From positions 13,605 through 77,604 of the forward strand of contig UQKM01000009.1 of assembly GCA_900541685.1 (NCBI GenBank): 64,000 bases of DNA, in the 5' to 3' direction. A model generated the notes under the pieces. That model was not told where the DNA came from. It saw nothing but the letters and a program-made list of their open reading frames with translations, and made no database searches. This DNA is from an uncultured Collinsella sp. GTDB taxonomy: Bacteria; Actinomycetota; Coriobacteriia; Coriobacteriales; Coriobacteriaceae. A program made the translations under genes and the position numbers. Below, piece by piece: positions 18,491 to 26,834 of this stretch; the first letter of the stretch is position 1, and every line of letters begins with the position of its first letter.

Positions 18491-20440
18491 ATGGAGTCCT
18501 CCGCCTATCCGATGCTCTTTAGCCCGATCAAGGTCGGTACAACCGAGGTCAAGAACCGCGTCTTTATGCCGCCGGTATCTACCAACCTGGCCGATCACGG
18601 CTATGTGACCGACGACTTGGTCGATCATTACCGTGCCCGCGCCAAGGGCGGCGTGGGCCTCATCATCACCGAGGTCGTGACGGTCGAGCCCACCTATACC
18701 TATCTGCCGGGCGATATGTGCTGCTACGACGACACGTTTATCCCCGGCTGGGAAAAGCTCGCCGCAGCCGTCCACGAGTATGGCTGCAAGATCATGCCGC
18801 AGCTCTTCCACCCCGCCTACATGGCCTTTAACATCCCGGGCACGCCGCGCCTGATCGCTCCGTCCTTTGTGGGCCCGTCCTATGCCCGCGAGGCGCCGCG
18901 CCCTATCACGGTCGATGAGATCCACGAGCTCACGCATCAGTTTGGCGACGCTGCCGTGCGCATGCAGAAGGCCGGTGTCGACGGCGTCGAGGTCCATGCG
19001 GCGCACGCCCACGGCATGCTCGGCGGCTTTTTGACCCCGCTCTATAACAAGCGTACCGACGAGTACGGTGGCTCGCTCGATGCCCGCATGCGCTTCTTGC
19101 TCGAGGTCATCGCCGAGATTCGCGAGCGCTGCGGCAAGGACTTCATCATCGACGTCCGTATCTCGGGCGACGAGTACACCGATGGCGGTCTGACCCTCAA
19201 CGACATGATCTACGTCTCGCGTCGCCTGGAGAAGGCTGGCGTCGACATGATCCACGTGTCGGGCGGCACTACCATCAAGCGCGGCTCCGCGATTCCCGCC
19301 GCCGGTACGCAGCAGGCCTCGCACGCCGCCTGCTCGCGCGAGATCAAAAAGCATGTGAACATTCCCGTCGCCACGGTCGGCCGCATCAATGAGGCATGGA
19401 TTGCCGAGGAGCTGATCGAGGACGGCGCTGCCGACATCTGCATGATGGGCCGCGCCAATCTGTGCGATGCCGAGTTCTGCAACAAGGCCGCTGCCGGCAA
19501 TGCCGATGATATCCGTCCCTGCATCGGTTGCCTGCGCTGCCTGAACGGCATCATGTTTGGCAAGCGCATCTCCTGCACCGTCAACCCGGACGTGGAACGC
19601 GATGAGGCCGGCTACGAGCCTGCCGCCGAGGCCAAGAACGTACTGGTTGTGGGCGCTGGTCCTGCGGGCATGGAGGCAGCCTACATTGCCGCCAAGCGCG
19701 GCCATAACGTGGTGCTCGTGGACAAGCAGGACGAGCCGGGTGGCGAGATGCGCATCGCGGCCGTTCCGCCGGCAAAGCAGGAGCTCACCCGCGTGATCAA
19801 GTATCAGTACCGTCGCCTGGCCGAGGCAGGCGTCACGTGCGTCTTTGGCACCGAGCTCTCGGCCGAGGACATTCAGCGCGACTACGCGGGTTACGAGGTT
19901 GTCCTGGCTTATGGCGCCGAGCCCATCGCCCCGGCCTTTATGCAGGGCTTTAAGCAGGTTATGACGGCTGACGACCTGCTGGGTGGCAAGGCTTTCCCGG
20001 GTAAGAAGATCGTCATTGTGGGCGGCGGCACCGTTGGCTGCGAGACGGCCGATTACCTGGCCCCGTTGGTCAACGACCTTTCGCCGGCCAATCGCGATGT
20101 CACCGTTATCGAGATGACCAAGACGCTTGCCGCCAACGAGGGCGGTGCCGGTCGCGCGGTGCTCATCACGCGCATGCTCTCCAAGGGCGTCCATGTGCTG
20201 ACCGAGGCCAAGGTGACCGAAATCACCGAGGACGCCATCAGCTACGAAAAGGACGGCGAGGTCCACACCATCGCCGATGCCGATACGCTGGTGCTTGCCA
20301 TGGGCTATCGTCCCAACACCAAGCTGGCCGACGACCTTACCGCTGCCGGCGTTGCCACCCACGTGCTGGGCGATGCCCAGAAGTGCGGCAACATCCGCGA
20401 CGCCATCGGCGATGGCTACAAGGTTGCCTGCGAACTCTAG
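18491..20440 (+). CDS. Old Yellow Enzyme-type NADH:flavin oxidoreductase with FeS and FAD domains
   Basis: A 649-residue reductase of the 2,4-dienoyl-CoA reductase/enoate reductase type. Residues 1-350 form the FMN-binding TIM barrel (GVDGVEVHAAHAHGMLGGFL, GSLDARMRFLLEV). CIGCLRC plus a Cys 13 residues later provides the 4Fe-4S ligands. Then come a FAD fold (VVGAGPAGMEAAYIAAKRG) and an NAD(P) fold (IVIVGGGTVGCETADY). It probably reduces an alpha,beta-unsaturated acid, ketone, steroid or plant compound in the gut; the substrate is unknown. The ATG at 18491 follows GAAAGGA; an in-frame start at 18410 has no site and overlaps the inverted repeat. Confidence 0.92.
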   Translation: MESSAYPMLFSPIKVGTTEVKNRVFMPPVSTNLADHGYVTDDLVDHYRARAKGGVGLIITEVVTVEPTYTYLPGDMCCYDDTFIPGWEKLAAAVHEYGCKIMPQLFHPAYMAFNIPGTPRLIAPSFVGPSYAREAPRPITVDEIHELTHQFGDAAVRMQKAGVDGVEVHAAHAHGMLGGFLTPLYNKRTDEYGGSLDARMRFLLEVIAEIRERCGKDFIIDVRISGDEYTDGGLTLNDMIYVSRRLEKAGVDMIHVSGGTTIKRGSAIPAAGTQQASHAACSREIKKHVNIPVATVGRINEAWIAEELIEDGAADICMMGRANLCDAEFCNKAAAGNADDIRPCIGCLRCLNGIMFGKRISCTVNPDVERDEAGYEPAAEAKNVLVVGAGPAGMEAAYIAAKRGHNVVLVDKQDEPGGEMRIAAVPPAKQELTRVIKYQYRRLAEAGVTCVFGTELSAEDIQRDYAGYEVVLAYGAEPIAPAFMQGFKQVMTADDLLGGKAFPGKKIVIVGGGTVGCETADYLAPLVNDLSPANRDVTVIEMTKTLAANEGGAGRAVLITRMLSKGVHVLTEAKVTEITEDAISYEKDGEVHTIADADTLVLAMGYRPNTKLADDLTAAGVATHVLGDAQKCGNIRDAIGDGYKVACEL

Positions 20441-20455
20441 TCAACCCCTTGGTGC

Positions 20456-20616
20456 GTGGGGGCAGGTTACTTTGCACCAACTTGGTGCATGTAAATCTGG
20501 CCCCATCGCGCCATTGCGGCTTCATGGAATAGCGCCCGTACGCATCGAATTTCTCCTCTCATAGATGTGCGGCACAAAGAGCCCCGAGTTCATACTGAAC
20601 TCGGGGCTCTTTTCGT
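20456..20616 (+). terminator. Hairpin repeat and strong terminator after the reductase gene
   Basis: 20456-20490 contains a GGGGGCAGGTTACTTTG stretch that shares the loop motif of other intergenic hairpins here, plus GCACCAA/TTGGTGC. A 16-bp perfect stem at 20577-20592/20596-20611 with a 3-base loop and trailing Ts is a strong terminator. Confidence 0.85.
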
Positions 20617-20711
20617 TTGGATTGCAGACGTATTGACAGACGAAAACAGTCTGTGTCCGGTATTGAGCCATACGAAAGCGAAATTATGCGTCCTAATTCC
20701 GTACGCAAATA

Positions 20712-20771
20712 AAGACGAAAACCGTTTGCGTCTTGGATAAATCAGTACGCAAACGGTTTTCGTCTTATAAT
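20712..20771 (+). promoter_or_regulatory. Promoter with 20-base inverted repeat before the AlbA_2 gene
   Basis: A perfect 20-base inverted repeat (20712-20731 and 20747-20766, 15-base loop) ends at a consensus TATAAT -10 box (20766-20771). Related shorter pieces (AGACGAAAAC, TACGCAAA, CATACGAAAG) are scattered over 20640-20711. The overlap with the -10 box suggests autorepression by the downstream regulator. This and the terminator account for most of the 368-base gap. Confidence 0.7.
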
Positions 20772-20808
20772 ACGCTTATGAATGGTACGAAACGAGAGGG
20801 TTGTGCAT

Positions 20809-22062
20809 ATGGTTGTTAGAGAGAGCCCTACAGTCGAATACGAGGAAAGCGTTACGCCGACGTTTCTTAAAACGGTGAGCGCCTATGCAAACTACGGGAC
20901 GGGCAAGATTGAGTTTGGCGTTGATGACGAGGGCGTGGCTGTCGGCCTTGCAGATCCGGTCGCAGAGTGTCTCCGCATCGAGAACATGATTAATGACAGC
21001 TTGGATCCCGCTCCCCGTTACACGCTCGAGCGCGATGAGAAACACGGGACCGTAATCCTTACGGTTTATGAGGGCCAGGACAAACCCTATCGAAGCAAGG
21101 GAAAGGCCTACAGGCGAAACGATTCGGCAACGGTGGAGGTCGACCGGTTTGAGTATGGCAGGCTGACGCTCGAAGGCAGCAACGTAACGTTCGACGCGCT
21201 CACGTCGGCTCGCCAGGACTTTAGTTTTCACACGCTCGAGCATAAGTGTGTTGAACATCTCGGCATTTCCGAGCTAACGCCGGATATTATGCGCACGCTT
21301 CGCTTGCTCGGCAAAGATGGCTATACCAACGCTGCGGCGATTTTGGCGGATAAGAATGATTTTCCGGGCATCGACTGCGTCCGTTTTGGCGATACCGAGG
21401 ATGTGATCTTGGACCGTGAGACGGCGACAAATGTATCCGCAATTGAGCAGGTGGACAGGGCGGTGGCTATGTTTGCACGCTACTACCGTTTTGAGCGTAT
21501 CGAAGGGATGGAGCGCGTCCAAACCGATCGAATTTCTCTTGAGGCATTCCGCGAAGCTGTTGCAAACGCTTTGGTGCATCGGACGTGGGACGTTCGAGCG
21601 AATGTTCAAATTGCCTTGTACGACGATCGTGTTGTTGTGACTTCGCCCGGATCACTGCCTGCCGGTTTGACGACGGAACAATACCTGTATGGGCAGATAT
21701 CCGTGCTCAGAAACCCAATTGTCGCCGAGGTCTTTTTAAAGCTGGATTACATCGAGAAATTTGGCACGGGAATCGCGCGCATTAGACGTGCCTATCGCGA
21801 TTCGATCAATCAACCAATTTTTGATGTTCGCGGCGGCATGGTGGCCGTCACATTGCCCGCTACCGATGCCTTTGAAGGGTCCGAGGAAGAGATCCAGGTT
21901 CTCAATGCCTTGTCGGGCGGGCGAATTATGTCGCGAAGCGAGATTGAAAAACAGACGGGGCTGAGCCGCATGCGGACGTTGGCGGCACTCGAATCTCTGC
22001 TTGAACGGAATGCAATCGTAAGGCAGGGAACCGGGCGGGCCACGAAATACGAGCGCTCATAG
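20809..22062 (+). CDS. AlbA_2 (Schlafen-like)/HATPase domain putative regulator
   Basis: A 417-residue protein. Residues about 5-125 match the AlbA_2 domain (VEYEESVTPTFLKTVSAYANYGTGKIEFGVDD; GKAYRRNDSATVEVDR). The middle to C-terminal part has an ATP-binding HATPase_c_4-type region (REAVANALVHRTWD, YIEKFGTGIARIRRAY). The end looks like a winged helix (SRSEIEKQTGLSRMRTLAALESLLERNAI). Such proteins are annotated as putative transcriptional regulators or RecG-like ATPases; the function is not established. The ATG at 20809 is chosen over 20782 because GAGAGGG lies 8 bases upstream and the -10 box would leave no leader for the earlier codon. Base composition is more A/T-rich than its neighbours. 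Confidence 0.82.
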   Translation: MVVRESPTVEYEESVTPTFLKTVSAYANYGTGKIEFGVDDEGVAVGLADPVAECLRIENMINDSLDPAPRYTLERDEKHGTVILTVYEGQDKPYRSKGKAYRRNDSATVEVDRFEYGRLTLEGSNVTFDALTSARQDFSFHTLEHKCVEHLGISELTPDIMRTLRLLGKDGYTNAAAILADKNDFPGIDCVRFGDTEDVILDRETATNVSAIEQVDRAVAMFARYYRFERIEGMERVQTDRISLEAFREAVANALVHRTWDVRANVQIALYDDRVVVTSPGSLPAGLTTEQYLYGQISVLRNPIVAEVFLKLDYIEKFGTGIARIRRAYRDSINQPIFDVRGGMVAVTLPATDAFEGSEEEIQVLNALSGGRIMSRSEIEKQTGLSRMRTLAALESLLERNAIVRQGTGRATKYERS

Positions 22063-22084
22063 TCCAAAAGAGCCATGGTACAAG

Positions 22085-22118
22085 ACGGACCCCAAGCCAG
22101 CGTTGGCTTGGGGTCCGT
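22085..22118 (+). terminator. Terminator after the AlbA_2 gene
   Basis: A 15-bp perfect stem (22085-22099 and 22104-22118) with a 4-base loop, 23 bases after the stop. Confidence 0.85.
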
Positions 22119-22150
22119 TATATCCCGGATGGTAACGGGCCGATTATTGT

Positions 22151-22244
22151 CAAGTTATAGCAAAGTATAGCGACGTACAGCAAAGTATAGTGAAATATGG
22201 CAAGCCGTATAGCGCGCCTTGATTATCAACCCTTGATTATCAAC
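22151..22244. repeat. 10-base periodic repeats and a 14-base tandem duplication
   Basis: Six successive 10-12 base units fill 22151-22212: CAAGTTATAG, CAAAGTATAG, CGACGTACAG, CAAAGTATAG, TGAAATATGG, CAAGCCGTATAG. They are followed by a perfect tandem copy of CCTTGATTATCAAC (22217-22230 and 22231-22244). The first period equals one DNA helical turn. No gene covers this A/T-rich stretch. Confidence 0.75.
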
Positions 22245-22318
22245 CGTCCGTATTTCACAGCAACTTATAACAGGCTCGGGGTGCCAATTTGGGGTGCGGT
22301 AGTGCTGCGTCACGAAAA

Positions 22319-22458
22319 GGGCCTATCTACTACGTTTAAGCCGCAGGGGTCAACCATAGTCGGCTTTTTCGATAATTGACAAGCTGTCTACCTGCGGTTT
22401 TGTTTTCACGGTTTTCGGTATGGTCGAGGCTATCCGTGTTAACGTAGTAGATGGGCCA
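22319..22458. repeat. Imperfect inverted-repeat element upstream of the GntR gene
   Basis: GGCCTATCTACTACGTTTAA near 22319 pairs with an inverted near-copy ending at about 22458 (GTTAACGTAGTAGATGGGCC), and an inner pair CCGCAGG/CCTGCGG lies between. The inside has no supported gene. It may be a decayed small mobile element. A further hairpin with G/C-rich arms lies at 22503-22540. These and the preceding repeats occupy the 539-base gap. Confidence 0.5.
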
Positions 22459-22601
22459 CTTTTGTGGCAAGGGGCCGATCTGCGAGCCAGGGTAGCTAAA
22501 AGAGCCCCGTCCCAAAAAGACTGATTGGGAGCCGGGGCGTGTCGATGCGATAGTATTACGTGGTGGAATTCGACAAACCGTGGGCTTCATCCGAGGGCTT
22601 T

Positions 22602-23294
22602 ATGGAACAACACCAGCATTATCAGAGCCTGCAAGATCAGGCATACAACGCACTGCGCTCCAAGATTATCTATGCCGAGCTCAAGCCCGGCACGCGCCTT
22701 TCGGCGATTGGTCTGGAAAAGGAGACGGGGATCGGGCGCACGCCAATTCGCGAGTCCTTTGTGCGCCTGCGCGAGCAAGAGCTGGTGGAAACGCGTCCCA
22801 AGAGTGGTACCTACGTCTCTAAGATCAGCATGGAACACGCCGAGAATGCCTGTTTCTTGCGCGAGAAACTCGAAAGAAGCGTACTCATTAAATGTTGTTC
22901 GGCTGCCACGTCCGAGCAAAAGCATCGGCTCGAGCAGATTCTTGCCGAGTCCGAGTCGCTCGACCATAGCGAGACGCGTCGCTTTTTCGACTTGGATAAC
23001 CTGTTTCATGAGACGTGTTTTGAGATTGCCGGTCGTCACATGCTGTGGGATTGGATGAAGAGCGTCAACACGCATTTTGAGCGATACAACTGGTTGCGTA
23101 TGGTGTCGCAGGATCTGGATTGGGAGCCGATTCGTCGACAACATCGTCGGATTCTCGAGGCCATTAAGAGGGGCGATACCGACACGGCGAGCTACCTGGC
23201 AGAGACGCACTTGCACCTGATGCCCGAGGAGCAGGGCCCGGTTATCGCCTTGTATCCCGACTATTTCGAGCTGTCCAAAGACTCGTCTATCTAG
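22602..23294 (+). CDS. GntR-family (FadR/FCD type) transcriptional regulator
   Basis: A 230-residue regulator. Residues about 5-70 are the winged helix (QAYNALRSKIIYAELKPGTR, GIGRTPIRESFVRLREQELV), and residues 85-225 are the all-helical FCD ligand domain with the usual metal-binding His pattern (DNLFHETCFEI, RQHRRILEAI, ETHLHLM). The ATG at 22602 (M-E-Q-H-Q) is preferred; an upstream GTG at 22560 would add 14 residues. No adjacent metabolic operon identifies its ligand, and the next gene is another regulator. Confidence 0.85.
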   Translation: MEQHQHYQSLQDQAYNALRSKIIYAELKPGTRLSAIGLEKETGIGRTPIRESFVRLREQELVETRPKSGTYVSKISMEHAENACFLREKLERSVLIKCCSAATSEQKHRLEQILAESESLDHSETRRFFDLDNLFHETCFEIAGRHMLWDWMKSVNTHFERYNWLRMVSQDLDWEPIRRQHRRILEAIKRGDTDTASYLAETHLHLMPEEQGPVIALYPDYFELSKDSSI

Positions 23295-23418
23295 CCCATC
23301 ACCGCATCTGCTCGAGACGCAAAAGCGATGCTGCTCACCTACAGCGTTTTGCAACCGAGAATTTTAAAAAATGCCTAAAATGGCTCAGACTGCCGACAAT
23401 TGGGAAACGGGGTGCGCT

Positions 23419-24441
23419 ATGGCGCAGATGAGAATCAAGGACATTGCCGCCGAGGCGGGCGTGAGCCCGGCCACGGTCTCGCGCTATCTCAACAACCGCC
23501 CCGGGCAGATGACCGAGGAAACTCGCGCGCGCATCGCGGCGGTTATCGAGCGCACCGGCTATCGCCCACGTGCCGCCGCGCGCAATCTGCGCAGCTCGCG
23601 TACCAACCTCATCGGCGTGATCCTGGCCGACATCGCTAACCCGTTCTCCAGCGCCATGCTCGAAGGGCTTTCCGCCAGTGCCGCCGCGCGCGGCTGCTCG
23701 CTTATGACTGCCATTAGCGGCAACGACCCCGCCAAGGAGGCAGAGTCGCTCACCAGACTTATCGATGCCGGCGTGGACGGCCTGGTCGTCAACACCTGCG
23801 GAGGCAACGACAAGGCGATCGCCGCGGCAGCGGGACGCTTGCCCGTCGTGCTGCTCGACCGCGATGTTGCCGACGGTGGCATCGATCTGGTGACCTCTAA
23901 CAACCGCGAGCTGGTTGCCGGCCTGGTAGACGCCTTGGCCGCTGCTGGCAGCGAGCGCCTGTGCCTGCTCACCGAGGCAAGCGATGACAGCCCCGTGCGT
24001 CGCGAGCGCGCCGAGGCCTTTGCCGACGAGCTCTCGCGCCGCGGCCTTGCGGGTGAGGTCGTTACCCTGGCCGACGGTGGTGCCACGGGTGTCAGCCGTC
24101 TGGACGGAGCTATCCGTGACTATGCGGGTAAAAAGCTCGGCCTCATTGCCGTCAACGGCTTGGTTTTCCTGCGTCTGACCGAGGCGCTGGCCCAGCTGGG
24201 GCCCTCGTTGCCGGCGGGTCTCAAGATTGCAACGTTTGACGACTATCCCTGGAACCACGTCCTCTTTGGCGGTGTGACCACGGCCGCGCAAGACACCCTT
24301 ACCATTGCCGAGCGCGTAGTCGAGCGCCTGTCCGAGCGTATCGACATCGTTACCACTACGGTGGGCGATGCCGCAAAGCTCGCCCCCAAGCGCATCGAGA
24401 TCCCCGGCCACATCGAACACCGCGCCTCGACCTCGCGCTAA
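23419..24441 (+). CDS. LacI-family transcriptional regulator
   Basis: A 340-residue LacI/GalR regulator with N-terminal helix-turn-helix (IKDIAAEAGVSPATVSRYLN, then RAAARNLRSSRTNLIGVI) and a sugar-binding-protein-like effector domain ending in KIATFDDYPWNHVLFGGVTT, where the D-D-Y-P-W pattern resembles the KdgR/CcpA-distant group. The ATG at 23419 is chosen because homology starts there. It is in the same direction as the GS-like gene 134 bases downstream, but no shared function is evident; its target operon is probably elsewhere. Confidence 0.85.
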   Translation: MAQMRIKDIAAEAGVSPATVSRYLNNRPGQMTEETRARIAAVIERTGYRPRAAARNLRSSRTNLIGVILADIANPFSSAMLEGLSASAAARGCSLMTAISGNDPAKEAESLTRLIDAGVDGLVVNTCGGNDKAIAAAAGRLPVVLLDRDVADGGIDLVTSNNRELVAGLVDALAAAGSERLCLLTEASDDSPVRRERAEAFADELSRRGLAGEVVTLADGGATGVSRLDGAIRDYAGKKLGLIAVNGLVFLRLTEALAQLGPSLPAGLKIATFDDYPWNHVLFGGVTTAAQDTLTIAERVVERLSERIDIVTTTVGDAAKLAPKRIEIPGHIEHRASTSR

Positions 24442-24494
24442 CTACTCGTTCGCAACTGCCTGTTCGCGCACGTTTTTTGAGCGCTTGATACGCT

Positions 24495-24510
24495 TTAACC
24501 CTGCGGAAAC
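24495..24510 (+). promoter_or_regulatory. GlnR-type half-box upstream of the GS-like gene
   Basis: TTAAC, six bases, then GAAAC at 24495-24510 matches the actinobacterial GlnR a/b-site pattern gTnAC-n6-GaAAC with one mismatch. Direct repeats CTGCGATA (24517-24524 and 24529-24536) follow. A GlnR-type regulator is coded just downstream of the GS-like gene, which makes the match meaningful though short. Confidence 0.45.
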
Positions 24511-24575
24511 ATTTTTCTGCGATAGTATCTGCGATATAGACCAGTCGAAACCCGCCCGAAAGAAAGGGGAGCGAC

Positions 24576-25913
24576 ATGAACCAGCAGAACATCGATTACG
24601 TACTCCGCTCCGTAGAGCAGCGTGACATCCGCTTTGTGCGTCTGTGGTTTGTCGACATTCTCGGCCGCCTCAAGAACTTTGCCATTAGCCCCGAGGACCT
24701 CGAGGTCGCTTTTGAGGAGGGTATTGGCTTTGACGGCTCCGCCATCGAGGGCTTTGCCACGCCCGAGGAAGCCGACATGCTGGCGTTCCCCGATGCTTCG
24801 ACCTTCCAGATTTTGCCGTGGCGCCCGAGCCACAACGGCGTCGCCCGCGTGTTCTGCGATGTGTGCACTCCCGATCGCAAGCCGTTTGCCGGCGACCCGC
24901 GCGATGCCCTGCGTCGCATGTTCCGCAAGGCCGAGAAGGCTGGCTATCTGCTCAATGTGGGTGCCGAGCTGGAGTATTACTACTTCCCCGACGAGCACAC
25001 CCCCGAGCCGCTCGACAACGTGGGCTACTTCGATCTTTCGGTGAGCGATGCCGCCCGCGACCTGCGTCGAAACACGGTTCTCACGCTCGAGAAGATGTCC
25101 GTGCCCGTGGAGTACACCTTCCACGCCGCCGGCCGCTCGCAGCACGGCATGAGCCTGCGCCACGCCGAGGCCCTGAGCATGTCCGACGCCATCACTACGG
25201 CCAAACTCATCATTAAGCAGCAGGCCTACGAGAGCGGTTGCCACGCCTCCTTTATGCCCAAGCCGTTGGCGGGTGAGGACGGCAGTGCTATGTTCCTGTG
25301 CCAGTCGCTATTCGACCACGACGGCAACAACGTCTTTTGGGGCGAGGACGACGAGAAGTACCATCTCTCCGACGTCGCCAAGCACTACATGGCCGGCATC
25401 TTGGCGCACGCGCGCGAGATCAGCGCCATCACTAACCCCACGGTCAACTCGTACAAGCGCATCACCACGGGCGGCGACTCCGTGCCGCAGTACGCCACGT
25501 GGGGCCTGCGCAACCGCGCGAGTATGGTCCGCATCCCGGTCTACAAGCCCGGCAAGCAACTGTCCACGCGTATCGAGTTGCGCAGCCCCGACCCCATGGC
25601 CAACCCGTACCTGGTCAACGCCGTCACGCTGGCGGCTGGTCTCGACGGTATCGAGCGCAAACTGGAGCTCCCGCCCGAGGCAACGGCCGAGACGCTCAAG
25701 CTTACCGACCGTCAGATGGTCGAGGCCGGCTACGCGCCGCTGCCGCGCTCGCTTAAAGAGGCACTCGACGTCTTTGAGGACTCGCAGTTTATGAAGGATG
25801 CCCTCGGCGAGCACATCCACAGCTTCTTCCTCAAAAAGAAGCGCGACGAGTGGCATAAGTTTGAGTCCACGATCACCGAATGGGAGATCAAGCACTACCT
25901 GGCGAACTCCTAA
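24576..25913 (+). CDS. Glutamine synthetase-like protein lacking several metal ligands
   Basis: A 445-residue homologue of type I-alpha glutamine synthetase over its full length. The fold motifs are intact: GIGFDGSAIEGF, GAELEYYYF (Glu131, Glu133), NPTVNSYKR, NRASMVRIP and ELRSPDPMANPYL. However, the HHEVAPGQHE block reads FHAAGRSQHG, so two manganese-ligand Glu positions are Ala184 and Gly191, and GSGMHC reads GSAMFL, so the ligand His is Phe240. The flexible-flap Glu (PGYEAP) is also changed. Normal ammonia-dependent glutamine synthesis is therefore doubtful. It may be a regulatory pseudoenzyme or act on another substrate. A GlnR-type regulator follows at 25964. AAAGGGGAG precedes the ATG. 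Confidence 0.88.
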   Translation: MNQQNIDYVLRSVEQRDIRFVRLWFVDILGRLKNFAISPEDLEVAFEEGIGFDGSAIEGFATPEEADMLAFPDASTFQILPWRPSHNGVARVFCDVCTPDRKPFAGDPRDALRRMFRKAEKAGYLLNVGAELEYYYFPDEHTPEPLDNVGYFDLSVSDAARDLRRNTVLTLEKMSVPVEYTFHAAGRSQHGMSLRHAEALSMSDAITTAKLIIKQQAYESGCHASFMPKPLAGEDGSAMFLCQSLFDHDGNNVFWGEDDEKYHLSDVAKHYMAGILAHAREISAITNPTVNSYKRITTGGDSVPQYATWGLRNRASMVRIPVYKPGKQLSTRIELRSPDPMANPYLVNAVTLAAGLDGIERKLELPPEATAETLKLTDRQMVEAGYAPLPRSLKEALDVFEDSQFMKDALGEHIHSFFLKKKRDEWHKFESTITEWEIKHYLANS

Positions 25914-25963
25914 TCGCGCTGGCTTGTCCCAGTACGATTGAGCTCATTTCTTTGGAGGCCGAT

Positions 25964-26626
25964 ATGTCCGAAAAGAGTGCCCTGTTCATGGCGCGCACGA
26001 CGCGCTTCCACGAGTTTGCCCGCAGCTTGACGACCACCCTGGGTGTCGAGGTGAGTCTGGCCACCCCCGATTCGCCAACTGCGGCGCACGACTTTGACCT
26101 GCTGATCCTCGATTCCGATGGCATCCGCAGCGACCGCATCGATCAGATTGCCAAGTGGCTCGACGATCGCGGCGGTGTTCCCATGCTGGTGATCGTCGAC
26201 GACGAGGCGCTCGGCACCCTGCGCCTGCCGAATCATGCGCATGCCGACTTTGTATGTCCCACGGCGACGCCCAACGAGCTCAAGGCTCGTGCACAGCGTC
26301 TGATGGGCGAGGAGGAGCCCGTCGCCTCCGATGATGTGCTCAACATCGATAACCTTGAGATCAACCTGGCCACCTACCAGGTGACACTCGATAGCGAGCC
26401 CATTGACCTGACGCTGATGGAGTACTCGCTGCTGAGTTTTTTGGCGACGCATCCCAACCGCGCCTACAGCCGCGAGGTACTGCTGCACCGCGTGTGGGGC
26501 TTTGAGTACTGCGGCGGTACGCGCACCGTCGACGTGCATATCCGACGCATCCGCTCCAAGGTGGGCCCGCAGATCGCGGCGCACATCACCACCGTCCGCG
26601 GCGTGGGCTATCTGTTTAAGGACTAG
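25964..26626 (+). CDS. glnR: GlnR-type atypical response regulator
   Basis: A 220-residue OmpR-family protein. The C-terminal winged helix is close to actinobacterial GlnR (DLTLMEYSLLSFLATHPNR, WGFEYCGGTRTVDVHIRRIR, TTVRGVGYLFKD). The N-terminal receiver-like domain keeps LLILDSDG but lacks the usual acidic pair at its start and has Cys in place of the conserved Lys (FVCPTA), as in GlnR, which is not regulated by phosphorylation. In actinobacteria GlnR controls nitrogen genes including glnA. It lies 50 bases after the GS-like gene with its own TTTGGAGG site, so the two are probably co-transcribed. The symbol is by similarity. Confidence 0.8.
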   Translation: MSEKSALFMARTTRFHEFARSLTTTLGVEVSLATPDSPTAAHDFDLLILDSDGIRSDRIDQIAKWLDDRGGVPMLVIVDDEALGTLRLPNHAHADFVCPTATPNELKARAQRLMGEEEPVASDDVLNIDNLEINLATYQVTLDSEPIDLTLMEYSLLSFLATHPNRAYSREVLLHRVWGFEYCGGTRTVDVHIRRIRSKVGPQIAAHITTVRGVGYLFKD

Positions 26627-26630
26627 ATTT

Positions 26631-26667
26631 CCACCACAAAGGGGACAGGCACCTTTGTGGTGGTTTT
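26631..26667 (+). terminator. Hairpin repeat (CAAAGGGGACAGGC type) acting as terminator
   Basis: A 12-bp perfect stem CCACCACAAAGG/CCTTTGTGGTGG (26631-26642 and 26652-26663) with TTTT after it. Close copies occur at 40962, 42548, 43511 and 52599. Confidence 0.85.
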
Positions 26668-26834
26668 GCCGCAGGTGCGGGTTCCCTTCGAGTTTGCAGC
26701 AGAACTTAAGCCTTCCTAAAAGATTGCGTTCTCGTACACGTACGCCCGCATATTGGGGTACAACTCAACGTGAACAATGATGGCCCGCCACATGTTTGGC
26801 GGGCCTTTGGTTATTTGACGAAAGGATCGCAGCT

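Noticed and set aside
22197..22379. 60-codon frame in the repeat region before the GntR gene
   Set aside because: It runs through the tandem repeats, has no ribosome binding site and no similarity I recognise.
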